Below the pieces are notes generated by a model. It was not told the DNA's origin. It ran no database searches and saw only the letters and a list, made by a program, of their open reading frames with translations. 64,000 nucleotides of DNA from Takakia lepidozioides (lineage: Eukaryota; Streptophyta; Takakiopsida; Takakiales; Takakiaceae): positions 13,392,001-13,456,000 of the forward strand of contig CM060732.1 of the NCBI GenBank assembly GCA_030704615.1, read 5' to 3'. Numbering within the stretch: position 1 is the stretch's first letter; each line of letters begins with the position of its first letter. Positions 22,161 to 34,199 of this stretch are shown here, piece by piece. The position numbers were made by a program, and so were the translations under genes.

Positions 22161-23975
22161 TTGCATAAGTTCACAGGCACGCCGCACAAGCTCTCTTCTC
22201 AACGCACGTGAAGGCTTCTCATCTACTGCTTTTGCCCAATGGTGTGCTGCAGTGGAAGGCAGATAGCTTCTGCATGGTAAGCTGCTGGCCACGAGTCACA
22301 ACCCCCTCCGCATCATCAGCTATCGTCACCAATTTCCCACAGCCTGAAGATGTGTGATCAGAGTTTCGGGAACTGCAGTCCGCATTCAAACTCCTCAACC
22401 TCACAGCTCCACCAGTCGATGCATGTAGAGGTGCTCAGATCATTTACAACTTACAAATAGCTGTAGGTCAGATCAGGTGATGCAAGCCGGCGGGTTGTCG
22501 GCGCAAAAGTGCGAGCCTGGTTGGCTTGATCACTGGGTTACTGTTGGGTAGACCATGTTTAGTATTTTAGTATTCCTTGGGAGTAGCTCTGCAGCCATAG
22601 ATGTAAGTGCACCAGTGAATCTGCAGAGATGAACAGAAATAGTCAGAAGACACACGCTTGGTGCAGCTGTGTCTCAGAGACCACTCCAATACCTGCGCTT
22701 CCATCACCTATTCTAAAGCTTAAAGTTAACTTACTCGCTGTGGGCCACCACAGCGAAACGGAATTCAGACCCAAGCTGCTGTCAGAAAATAAAAACCTCT
22801 CTCTCTCGTCCGGCATGCATGCAGTGGTGGGCACAGTTATGTACACAGGAGCCGGCGACCATTGATGGCCATAGGTACTTTCTTCCTGTTTTCGTGCAAC
22901 TAATGCAAATTATCTCCATGAAGGTATTTTCAGTATATGATGCTCGCTCGAAAACCCAAATCCCCACATGTTGGCAGCCTCAGGTGGTGGAACTGCTCCC
23001 TGCATGGGAGACACCCCCATTATTCCATTGGCTGCAATCAGAGTTGGGGACATCACGAAGCCTGTTTCAGATTTTACAGTGGAAACACAGATGGGTAACT
23101 ACCCACTGCCCTGTATACATATGTCATATACTATCGAAGTTCACCTTCCATGCCAACCTTCACATGAGGGTGTCTCGGTATCTCTGTTTCTCATAACCAA
23201 AATGTACTTCGCCCCGGTCTCATAATGTGACACAAGTTTCAGACATTGTGAGGTTGTCATCTAGGTAGTTGCTCGTCTTTCAGACGAACTTTTCCAGTCT
23301 GCATTGATCCAGTCTAGCAGACACACTTGAAAACATTTGTCCTCCTCATATGATTATCTGTAGTAAAGTGGTAAAGTGACAATCTGATGAAGTATCTCAA
23401 GGCACCCTCAACTAGAAATCAAATGTCCGCAAACTGAAAAAGCGTCCCTCTTCACATCGCTGTATACAGCTCAAAGGGACCTAGTGGGTAGACAAAAAGA
23501 TGAATGTGAAATTACAGAAGAGGTGCAGGTCTCCCAGATTACCAGTGCAGAGAGAAATTTTTAATGAGTTGACGTTGTGTCTTTGCTTTCATTGAAGGGA
23601 GTAAGCGACACGAGATGTATGTGTGTGTATGTTTGTGTCGGTTGGGCAGAGCCTTGGAACTCGGGAGTATCGTCTCCGTCTTGAAGTTGGTTCAAAAGTA
23701 AGCGGTATGGGGCCCACTAGGGCGGTCGATCGTGCTTGTCTCTCACGCTTAAGATTATGAGGTCCGCAGTGACGCTGTGAATGACGTGAGTAAATTCGTT
23801 TTCCGGAGTTTCGGAGATGCACAAGGGCAGACGATGAATGCCTGATGAGGGAAGAGTTGATAAGTGCCCATGCTCGATTGTGTGCATTTCTTGAGACCGA
23901 GCTATGTTTGTTGCGCTTGGTGCCACCTATGAAAGATTAGGTCTGGCAGATATTTCGTGGTGCGAGTTCACCTGT

Positions 23976-24030
23976 CGTAGCGACAGAGAGAGAGCGAGAG
24001 AGAGAGAGAGGGAGGGAGAGAGAGGGGGAA
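23976..24030. repeat. GA-rich microsatellite upstream of the ET gene
   Basis: An imperfect (GA)n run lies about 500 bp upstream of the proposed ET start codon. GA/CT tracts are common in plant promoters and leaders; a regulatory role here is not shown. Confidence 0.6.
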
Positions 24031-24521
24031 GGGTAAATATGCGAAGGTGTACTGGGTTGCTGGTGTTGAAGAGAAGAGAATCAATCAAATTGTTTGCGTT
24101 TCGAGACATTAGAGATACAGGAAATCACGTCATTTTGGGCAGAGGGTCCAGTGAAGGGGAAAGATAGAAGAGTTCATCATTCAAGCTTTTTCCAGAGCTA
24201 GAGGGATTTGGGGAAAGCGAGAGATCAAGAATGGAGAGAGGAAAAGCCACATTGCCTGAGCTGAGTTCCTGTGGGCAATAGTCAGATGCATTTCGTTCTA
24301 TGCTTTCCCGATGGGACATGTTAGCCCAGTTAAGAGCACCAACAACCGTTTGAGTGTTCCGGGCTAATTATTCTCGATAAAATTCCTCATACTTGAGCTG
24401 GCCCAAAAAATTGTCAGGAGGTCGGTGGATGGAGCACCTCCAAGGATAGGCGCTGGTGTGATTAGAAGGGTGGACCTAATCGTATTTTTGAAGGTTTCGC
24501 AAGACAGTGCTCAGTTAAGGG

Positions 24522-27500
24522 ATGGGGGTGATTCCCGTGAGCTTGAAGCCACAGGACCCCAAATTACAGCGCACCCGTGACCGTTCGGGTGAGAAGAATC
24601 GATTAAGGAGAGAAGATTGCGAGCACGTCAAACACGACAGGCTTTTCTCTAGCTGGAAGGTACTTGCTTTCTGTAAATTTGCCATCTTGTCCAGGCCCTC
24701 GTCTTCCTTTTAATGCAGCAAATTGTCTCTTCTTCCCGAGTTTTCAATGTATCCAGTGCTCAGGAGAGCACTGATGCAATTGATTGTCACTCAAGTTGTT
24801 TCCAAGAGGACTATGTGTACAGTCCATTGCGACTTGGAGACAAAATTACACTAAAGAATGTGTGACACTCTGCCAATTGCAACCGAAGGCAATTTATTAC
24901 TTACGACCTGTTCATTCAGAAAGTTATCTTGACAGGTTTTCTAGTAGATGCTTGACTACAGGATATGTGTGAATACAAAGTTGAAAGATGGATCTTTCTT
25001 TCTCTATTCTCAGGGTCTGCTAGAGTGCCTAAGGCACTGGACCTCAGACTCTCACACACCAGCTTCTCCATTGCAGGGTGTCGCTGGGGACCTTGTTATC
25101 TCCACATAACCTCGTTTGTGACAATCCCCTGAAAGGAGTAATTCCCGGGTTATGGTGGCAAGATCAAGGGCTTTTATTTGGGCGTACTTTTCTTCCTTTG
25201 CCTTCAAAGGACAAACCAATTTGTTTCTTTTACATTCCATGCTTTTAAGTTTAAAGACAGGCAGAATTAATTTCAAGGTATCTGGAACGTTGAGGAAAGG
25301 CAGTACCATCGAGCTATGCTCTAGGCTATGTTATCCAAACTTCTTGGTTTCCACTTGGCTTTGATGAAATGCAACAGAGTAAGATGTATGTATGCATTAA
25401 GGATGAACTAGGCAGAGACTGAGCATACTGACCAGAAAGACACGAAGAACAAAAAGAAACTTCATATTATAAACGCCAAGCTGAGCTTGCGGGACAAAGG
25501 AAAACACAAAACAAGATAGAAAAGGAAAGTGGGGCCCCGAACAAGAACCAGAAGCTCCGCGTCCAGGGAGTGAGAGACATAAAGACAAAAGTGCACTGTA
25601 TGATGTCAATGGAAACAGAGCCAAGAGAGGAAGGGGACCCAAGGGCGAAAGGGCCAGGGCTGGGAGAAATGAAATGGTACTTTATAATGTCCGCGGGAAG
25701 CTCAAAGAGCTTATGGGAGGGAGAACGATTCTCTATTTGGGATTCCTCATTTGGAAGAAGCTGGAGTAGAAAGAATTTGCCCCGCCACAATTCCTAGTGA
25801 ATTTACTTTACTGCTTATTAATATTGGGCTTTGAATGCAGATACTAGTTGGCCCGTCAGACTGGAAAGAGCATGCTGCAGGCAAGGAAGGTATTGATAGG
25901 TACCGGCTTCACAACCTCCCAGGCAGCCACTTTGGGCCAGGTGTATATGAGCTCGGGGTGACAGCACCAGCCTGGCTACCAAGTCCCTACGGGCGTAGTG
26001 CACGCAACCTAAAGAGGCAGGATGTAGTGGTGGTTTATGTAGGACAGGCAGAGAACATTCGGCAACGACTTCAGCGGTATGGACAGACAGGTGCACACCT
26101 TGAAGGTTCAAGGTTAGTCATCCTCCTGTTTTGGCTTGTTTGTTAGGCCATAAGGAATTGGAGTTTAGTGGTGAAAGAACCAACCCATTGCTAAGAGTTG
26201 ATTCATGACAAATCTGTCATTTTTTCAATGGATCAATATTTTGGTTGATGGTTTCTGGAATCTACCCAGGGGGAAGGGGGCAAAGCCTAGCTGACTGCCT
26301 TTTATTTGACGACGCAAGAATAATCCCAAGAAATGCCCTTCTTTCCCACAGCTGGACACGTGTCTTCTTTGTGGGATTGAGGTTTTCTTACTGATTTCAA
26401 GTTTCCTACTGGAGTCTCACACTCCTACTCATGGCCCCTCCTACTATTTCTTGAAGATATTTGCACACACTCTCTCCCTTGTCTTGTTCATACAGTGTGT
26501 GGATGTTGCAGATGGTATGGGCAGAAAGGTATCTTGTAGATCGGCTGAACATAATATCCTCAATGAGTCCCTCTGATGAGATTTACCGGCTTGATTTGCA
26601 GTTCCTCAAGATTGTTTTTGATAACAAATGATTCACAAAGTGGCAGCTGTAAATCGGGGCTACGAACCCATGGCATGGAAAGTCCAAGTGAAGAAAACCT
26701 GTTCCCTGATGTGGAGAAAGGATCTCCACATGGCCCACGCCTATTTTCAGAGGTGTTTGCCCTTGGTTGTTCAATTGTGTTTCGGTGGGCAGCGGTGAGC
26801 ACTGGTTCTTCCTGTTTACCTTTCTCCACTTCAATTCTGCATAGTTCTTGGGTTTAGGGTCTTGCTCGCGCAAAAGCTGTCACCTTTAGGTCTACAAAGT
26901 GCCCATTTCTCACAAGGCCCATAAGCTCTTTGAGCTTTCCGTGGACGTTACAAAGTACCATTTCATTTCATTTCACAAGGCCCCATAGACATTAGCTTGC
27001 ACACTCTTGCTTTTTGCTATCCCTGGGGTGGATCTTCACTATTTTAACTTGGGCTTGTCCCAAATTAAGGACAGAATGCTGACGGTTGTGGAGAAGAACT
27101 GGCAATTGTTTTTGGAAAACAAGCAAAGTTCTGTTCTGGCAGGTCTAGTCAACTATTTGAGACAAATCGTGTAGACATGTATGAATAAGGCCCACTAACA
27201 TTCTGCCAATGGTGTGACTGCCACTTAATTTAACATTGTCTGTTTTTTCCTCAGACCGACAGCAAAGTGGTTGCAGCTCAAGTGGAATCAGAGCTTCTAT
27301 CAGTTTTTGACTATGCTTGGAACAGGGGCAGAAATGGGGCCCGCCGCTCCCGGGATGTTCTTGCCAAACTTTTCCTTGGCTTGCCTGGAGAGAAGACCTT
27401 ATGTGGCTGGAATTCTTCTGGGAAGAAATCGGTCCTCTTTGGTTCCAAAAGGGTCGGCATCACCGTGGCAGTACAAAAACCAGTAGAGGGCTCTGTTGGC

Positions 27501-28016
27501 CTCACACCAGCCAGCGACAGCAAGGTCGGAGACTTCAGTTTTCTACTGCAAAATCTTCCTCAGCTTCTGTCTGTTGGGAGTAAGGGCGGCAAGCAGTGCG
27601 AGTTTACAAAGCTGGAAGTGACAGGAGCTCGCTGTGGAGTTTTACTTGATAATGGTATACGGTGTAACACTCTTCCAGTGAAAGGTCGAAAGCGCTGTCT
27701 TATGCACAAAGGAATGAAAGCAAGAGGCCAAGCACAATCATCCACAGACAGTCAATGTTTTTCACAAGTTACTTCTGCAGGATTGCCTGGAAAGCAAACT
27801 GATGGCGTGCAGCTTGACGATGGTGGAAAACAGGAATCTGACAAGGTTACTGTTTGTGGGTCCGTTTCGCCTATTAGATCCTTGTGTCTACCTTTGGCAG
27901 GTAAGGGCAAAAAACAGCCCATCTCCCAAACTGGTAGGCGCCCAAGAAGCCTTTCATTCAATTCATGGATGAAAGCTGAAGACATGCAGAATTCTGAGCA
28001 CAGAGGAGAGAGATAG
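24522..28016 (+). CDS. EFFECTOR OF TRANSCRIPTION (ET) family protein
   Basis: Exons: 24522-24659, 25841-26112, 26602-26794, 27255-28016. All junctions are GT-AG, the phases agree, and the product is 454 aa. Residues 27-46 (RLRREDCEHVKHDRLFSSWK) run across the first splice into ILVGPSDWKEH, the family N-terminus. Residues about 80-126 form a GIY-YIG-type nuclease fold (GVYE...VVVVYVGQAENIRQRLQRYG). RLFSEVFALGCSIVFRWA and LLSVFDYAWN follow. Residues about 327-352 hold one Cys-x9-Cys-x9-Arg-Cys-x2-His-Lys zinc-binding motif. In angiosperms ET proteins are nuclear regulators linked to gibberellin responses and to DNA nicking/demethylation. That role here is inferred from family. No frame damage is seen. 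The start is the first ATG of the frame leading into exon 1; the upstream leader is not defined. Confidence 0.9.
25662..25720 (+). repeat. Dispersed intronic repeat, copy 1
   Basis: 'gaaatgaaatggtactttat' continues into 'aatgtccgcgggaagctcaaagagcttatggg'. This is one of three copies of the same short element, here in ET intron 1, plus orientation. Confidence 0.65.
26911..26990 (-). repeat. Dispersed intronic repeat, copy 2
   Basis: This is the reverse complement of the 25662 element. On the minus strand it reads 'ggggccttgtgaaatgaaat', then 'ggtactttgtaacgtccacg', then 'gaaagctcaaagagcttatggg'. It lies in ET intron 3. Confidence 0.7.
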
Positions 28017-28494
28017 AGGGCAACAACCCACAATTGGCTGTATAATGACTTTTAATAGAAGTCTGAGTGCACCTCTTCAAATACCTTGTCTTCCTTCTTA
28101 CAAAGGGACCACCTGTGGATAGGTCAATTGGATAGTAACTGGGTGGTACGCAGGTAATGTGGGGTTCAGATGTTGCCATCTTATCATGTGTGGTATTATG
28201 CCTTGTGGCCTCTGGTCAGATGATTGAAACAACTTTTCCTTCTCTAGTAAGGACTTTAAATGTGAGATGTAACTCCGAGTTTTCCTTAAAAACATTAAAC
28301 ATGAAAAGTTAATTGAAGAGTAAATCGATATTCTAAACTACACTACAAAAATAAAGTGGCCCCTCAGACTTATACATAAACAATTATCAATTTCCACTTT
28401 GGCAGACAAAATATATAAAAAGTACCCTCTAACTGATGAGTAACAATGTGAACAATTGAAAGTAACATATGTAAACTACACAATCACTCCTAAC
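28017..28494. other. Convergent intergenic spacer, ET and ABCB29
   Basis: The spacer is 478 bp between the ET stop and the stop of the opposing ABCB29-like gene. It must hold both 3' untranslated regions. It is AT-rich towards 28300-28490, with AATAAA-like words. No further gene is seen. Confidence 0.6.
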
Positions 28495-31400
28495 TTATAA
28501 TGACTCACCTGCAATATCCACAAACTCTTGTCTTGTATACAGAGCAGCATACTGCCCTCCCTGCTTTAACAGAGAATAATGGGTACCCTCCTCTACTAAC
28601 CTCCCTCCATCCAAAAGCAAAATCCTATCTGCATGTTGCACGGTTTCTAGGCGGTGTGCAATCACGAACACCTGCCATGTTCACAGCTAACTGTCAGCCA
28701 CAAAACCTTGAATTTCACCTATGTGGTCAACAGAAGAGAGTGACGGCTAGAAGGAGACAGGAAATGGTTGAGAAAGTGCTTCCAAGCCCAACCTGCAGTG
28801 AGTAGAAAAAGGGTAAGGAGAGGAAAAAGGTCCCAAGAAAGGCAAAAGGGTTCCAAACAATCCTAACTGGAACACCATTCTTTGTTCTAACTGTCAGAAG
28901 ATAGAGCAATTCAAAACTGAGCAATTACATCTACTTGTCACTTAAGTGCAGTTGTGCTTGTTAAAACATCTTCTAATACTCATATCCTTGCTGTTGCACT
29001 ACGGTTTTCATGTTCTCGGCACCTGCAAATACTTACGCATTCATCCAGTGAACATCCTGTCAACATTCCCGACAAACTACAACACTGCCTCCATATGGGT
29101 GAATGCAGCTGAAGCCACCACCTAGAACTTAAATAGACTTGGTTTCCCTTCGGAATGATTGAATAGAATACGTACGGTGCGGTCGAGTGTCAGACGTTCC
29201 AAGGCCTCCCTTACAAGCTTTTCTGACTTGTTATCCAGAGCAGAAGTTGCCTCATCCAATACCAAAATGGAGGCCTTTTGGTAGATAGCCCTTGCAATTG
29301 CCAATCTACCCAGCACACATACGACACACCCAAGGTGCACATGAACTCGAAAGCATTATCAGAATGGGAGATGATATAAAGAGGAGAGACACTGGCCAAG
29401 ACAGGGCAAGAATGTACTCATAAGACATTGTGGCCAAAGACAGGGAAGGAGACAGACATGGAGAAAGAGCAAAATGAAAGAAAGAGTAAAATTATGATGT
29501 CCACACCTTTGGCGTTGACCACCACTCAGGCAGGAAGCGCGATCACCCAGATGCGTGTTATACCCATCTGGTAGCTTCTTGATGAAGCCTTCTGCATTAG
29601 CAAGGCGTGCTGCTAGTTCTATCTCCCTCATGTTCAACTTCTCATTCATGTCTCCATATGCAATGTTCTCGGCCACTGTTCCGGTAAATAATGTCTGCAG
29701 CCCCCATCTTTCATATCAGCAAGAAGAGAGTACAGAAGGGCCAAGAGAGAGAGGAGCTTAGGGCCTCCTCCCATTGACCTGCGATATTTGAATCCTACAT
29801 TGGGTAATCCAATAGATATCCCATGTCACTGGAATAAAGGGTGGATTGCCCCCATTGGCACCTAATTAAACCCCTGGGAAAGCGAGCTGGTAGAGCTCAA
29901 TCAAGAACAAGAGAGCCAAGGGTATCCTGCTGGCACTAACAGGTCATCTCGCGAAAGCAACCGGCTACTGCCGGTGATAGAGAACCTGAAGGCAGGGGTC
30001 ACAATCTCAGGTGGCCAGGAAACTCATAATGCATTATTGCCAACGGGGCAATTTTGTGTTCAGCCCCAAAAAGACTTCTCATCTCCAATGGGAGCAGGCC
30101 CTTGGCAACATCCATTAAAACCCCAGAGAGCATACAGGACATTGAGGCATGGAGAGAGAGTGAGAGAGACCGTCTCCTGAGGCACGATTGCCACTTGCTG
30201 GCGTAGGCTTTTGAGGCTAAGTTCGGATATGTCATGCCCATCGATTCGTACTGATCCTGTCCTTCAAACAGGATTGGAGTTACTGTCAACTTAGACAAAA
30301 AGGCACACTCAAAAGATATATGCTGATGGATCCGTAGGACGGAAGTGTGGCAACAACAATGTCAATCCTCGCCAAATAGTGGGCATTACTCACACTCTGG
30401 ATGATAAAAAACACTTCTATGGGATTCTAGGCCTTGACAGACATCTGGCATATGTTGGCACACTGTATCATCTGGTTGGCTTTCACACTACTCAGCTGCC
30501 GAGCTTCAGAAGGGTTTAACACAGAACCAAGTCACCTTCGGTAAAATGAATGTCGGTTCCCTCCTGCAAATTAGGAACTTCTCGATGGCAAAATAGAAAC
30601 ATGGCAAAAGAGGCTAACATCCTTGCAACCACAAATTCTTACCACAAACAGGATCATAGAGGCGAAGTATCAATTTGGTAAGGGTGGTCTTCCCACCCCC
30701 TGAAGGTCCCACCAGCGCCACTGTCTCGCCTGCATGGACTCGCAAAGAAATGTCATTTAACACCCAGGGTGATGTGTCTCTGTAGCGGAATGCGACATTG
30801 CAGAGTTCAACTTCTCCCAAAACTCTAGTCAGGGGGGTCATGCCCACTTTCTCAAGCACCTGCACCCCATCAACAAATAGTTCAAGAATTTACATAATTG
30901 TGTCTTAGTAATAATACGCACACAGCATATTCACAAAATCATATAGACCTTATAAGAAGATCAGGTGTAGACTGCAAGTTACCTCTGGCTTGAATGATGT
31001 CAGCTCAAAAAGGCGCTCGATTGCTGGCTCCCCTTGCTTCAATTCGTTGTAAGCTCTCCCCATCATCTGCGCACAAATTCTTTGTGATCAACTTCAGGAA
31101 AACGTAGCTTCATTAGGAAAAGTGCGATACATCGCTATTTCTTTGCAATAACTGGAAGCAAGAGGTAGGGAAAAAGGAAATATGCAGTCATTAGACAACG
31201 ATTGTCAGATAACCATACAGCAGAGAGGGAGAGGAGTAGGCATGCCTGGATCGGTTCAATAAGAAGCACCAATGATGTCATGAAAGACACCATGCCTGCT
31301 CCATCAAAGCTCCCTTGAGAAATTGCCCATGTGCCCACCCCGAAGAGCACGACCGCAGTTGCCGCATACACAGCCGTAATCACTTCAGGAATGAGAGCCT

Positions 31401-33295
31401 GCATCCTCTTTTTGCCAAGGCACGCATAGCAGTCTGCAAGTGCAAGCCTCTCAAATCGCCGCTGCTCAAATGCCTCAGCAGCATGAGCTTTGACGACAAA
31501 CATGGACGGCAGGACCTGTCCATTTTAAAGAGTACAGTTTCCTCCAATGTGACCATGGTGCTTTGAACCAAGTACTCTGAAACCATAGAAATATCCAATA
31601 GTGCTTTGAGTTGTAAGTTCAAATCTTCAAACAGAACCACAAGGTCTTGAATGTAAGACGTCTTATGAATTCTTGCATAGAGCCTCTGGGTGAGGATAAA
31701 CCTCATTGAGATAGGCCGAAATGCTGGCAACACTCGCCTTTCCCTTTTTAGCCAGCTGCCGTAACTTTCCCCCCAGTATTGCTATTGCCACAGTCATCAC
31801 TGGCACCACCTGGTCCCATCCATATCCACATGAACATAAATTTAGTACCAAGAAATCGAGACAGCAAAGAAGATATAAGAGATGCAGATGAAATGTACAT
31901 CAGCCTTGGATTGAATCATGGAACCTGAAGAATAACATGCACCTTTAGGTCAATTGTGAGGCTTGTGCCCGCAAAATAAATGACAATACTCCTCTTCTCT
32001 CCAGTCATCTGACTTCTTTATGACAGATTATTGGTTTGAATTCAGGCTAGTCTCACCACATGCAAAATAGTTCAATGAGATATACTCACGGATATGGTGG
32101 CGATGGAGAGGAGGGGACTCAGCATGACCATGCGGGTGGCCATGGCAGCCAATTGGAGAAGGCTAGGGACCAGCATCTGCAGTCATTTCTCAAAAAAGCG
32201 CTATCTTTTAAGCCTCCATCGAAATAGAACTTCGGCTAAAATTTGAATTCAAACAGTATCAATTTCCTGCCATGAGAGAAGAAAAGAAGGAATTATTGGG
32301 TCTCCGAGGACCCTAAGGGCACAAAACCAGAGACTTACTGTGGCCCGCTGACAGAACACAAAGAAAGAACCAAAGATATGAGACGGCAAAGTGTAAGGCA
32401 CTTCAGATGTTCGCAGCACTAAATGCCTAGGCCAGAGAGAGAGAGAGGGGATGATGCGAATGGTGGGAGGCTTACAAACAGAACTGGAAGCAGAGAGCAG
32501 TAAAAAAGAGACTAGGGTGGCAGTAAGCAAGATAGATGTCTCACGCACATGAAGGAGGGCGTAGACTGTGTTCCCAGCATCTTCAGCTTCAGCTGTCAGG
32601 GCAGCTTCCCATAGGAGCGCCTGCTGCCAGAACTGTGCCACTGACCTCGCAGCCACGAGCGACAACACTTTCACAGCCTTCTTAGTCAAGCTGCTTAAAT
32701 CACCCTTTGCGAGTAAGTTTGACAATCCCCCAATCTCCGGCACAAACAGAAAGACAGCGCCCACAGCAACCGCTGTGCAAAACCATCCCTTCAATATGAT
32801 GGGCATTTGAGGGTAGACGAATGGCTTCGTTTTCCGAAGTGTCTTGCTGAGGGGTATAACGCCCTCCCATGAAAACGACTTAGAGCTCGATGATGTATGT
32901 GTAGGGTTTTGGCCAAAATCATGTGTGTTAGAGGAAGTAGGTGAATCTGATGAACTAAACGTAGTAGACGCCTCCCGTTTCTTCGGTCCATTTGTAACCC
33001 TGGGAGAAGCGACTGAGCTGCTTTCAATCCCTTTCCAAAAATGGATTTCAACACTGCATTGGTACCGCATACTGGCAGAACCAAGAAACCCCGGAGAATA
33101 GTGTTGCCTCTCATCATTTTGACCACGATGAGGAGAGCTAGAAAGAGACCATGGCTTACCTAGGCAATAAATCTTCTGTACCCCTTGTCGTGAGCGACAA
33201 TTCAGCCTTGGAGATGAACACTTCCCCCATTCAGCAACGCCCTTCTCTCCTGTGAGACGAGTAATTTGCATTCCAGCCGAATTGAAGGACAACAT
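28495..33295 (-). CDS. ABCB29: Chloroplast half ABC transporter, ABCB29-like
   Basis: Ten exons (minus): 33295-32549, 32176-32090, 31809-31702, 31515-31246, 31066-30983, 30859-30643, 30256-30171, 29694-29507, 29305-29176, 28671-28495. All phases agree; the product is 697 aa. Residues 1-170 are Ser-rich and transit-peptide-like, followed by one six-helix-type membrane domain and one nucleotide-binding domain. Key motifs are Walker [10 protein letters not shown] (about 483-491), Q-loop VPQETTLF, signature LSGGQRQR (about 589), Walker [13 protein letters not shown] (about 609) and H-loop [10 protein letters not shown]. Phrases such as [21 protein letters not shown] and [16 protein letters not shown] are typical of plant ABCB29, a plastid protein of unknown substrate. 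Two oddities: the exon 4 donor reads CAG|GCATGC, a GC-AG intron, and about 37 residues expected after WEAAL (residue 233) are absent although the frame is kept. Confidence 0.9.
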
Positions 33296-33296
33296 T

Positions 33297-33498
33297 ACTC
33301 AATGGAGCACTCAATACTACCTAAGAAGATCGTAACCCTTTCTTTCTCACACACAGGCTTAGGCACACGGCTTGACAGCCCACGCAGGATCATGCCAAGG
33401 CTGCCCAGTAGATTGCCGCATGCTTGAATGGCGAAACTAATCGATCTTTCTGTCAGAGAGTTCTCCGAAGTGACAACAACATCACATCTACTCCTCAT
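33297..33498 (-). other. Possible upstream ORF of the ABCB29-like gene
   Basis: A 67-codon frame starts with ATG at 33498. Its TAA overlaps the proposed ABCB29 ATG by one base (TAATG). The product has no recognised domain. If it lies in the leader it could limit translation of the main frame. It could equally be untranscribed sequence. Confidence 0.3.
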
Positions 33499-33899
33499 CT
33501 ACTCTACTCATTTAAGAGTCCACACTGTGGGTTGGAAGGGCGACAAAATTTGACGATTGTACCATCCAAATAAAGTTCTTGGTCCAGTAAATTGATTCAA
33601 CAAAGAAAGATTTTGTGAGCGTACAATTAATGTCTACAGAACATATTCATTTGTGGGTCTTCGCTGATTCAGAAATGTTGACAAAGCAATCTGGTCATAC
33701 TTTGGGCTCAACTCAGGGCTGAGTTAGAGAAAGATATGTTTTTCATACAAACCGGTGTCGCGGCTGTGGAGCATAGGACTATTTCTATGAATCGAAATCC
33801 GTGCGGGTTGCATCCTAGAATATTGAAAGAGACGGCTAAGAGCTTCATGATCGGTTGACTGCTGGTCATAAATATATTTCTTTTGGGTGACAGTATTTG

Positions 33900-34152
33900 T
33901 CAGTGCATGCCAACATGGTTTTGCAATTCGTCCAACTGGTTGGCTTGTTGTTTGCCCGTATTGTGTTGTTCATCGATTTTGATTCCGTGCTCGATGCTCA
34001 GCTTCTGTAGGGCATCAATTCGCAAAAGAAGAGCATCATGGTTTTCTTTCATCTTCCCTTCCATCTCTGTCCTCAGCCGCGTCTCCAAATCTCCAATATT
34101 CAGCTGCAGTAGAAGAGTGCTTCAAATGGTTTGGTGATTCTAGTCGTGTGAG

Positions 34153-34199
<47 letters not shown>

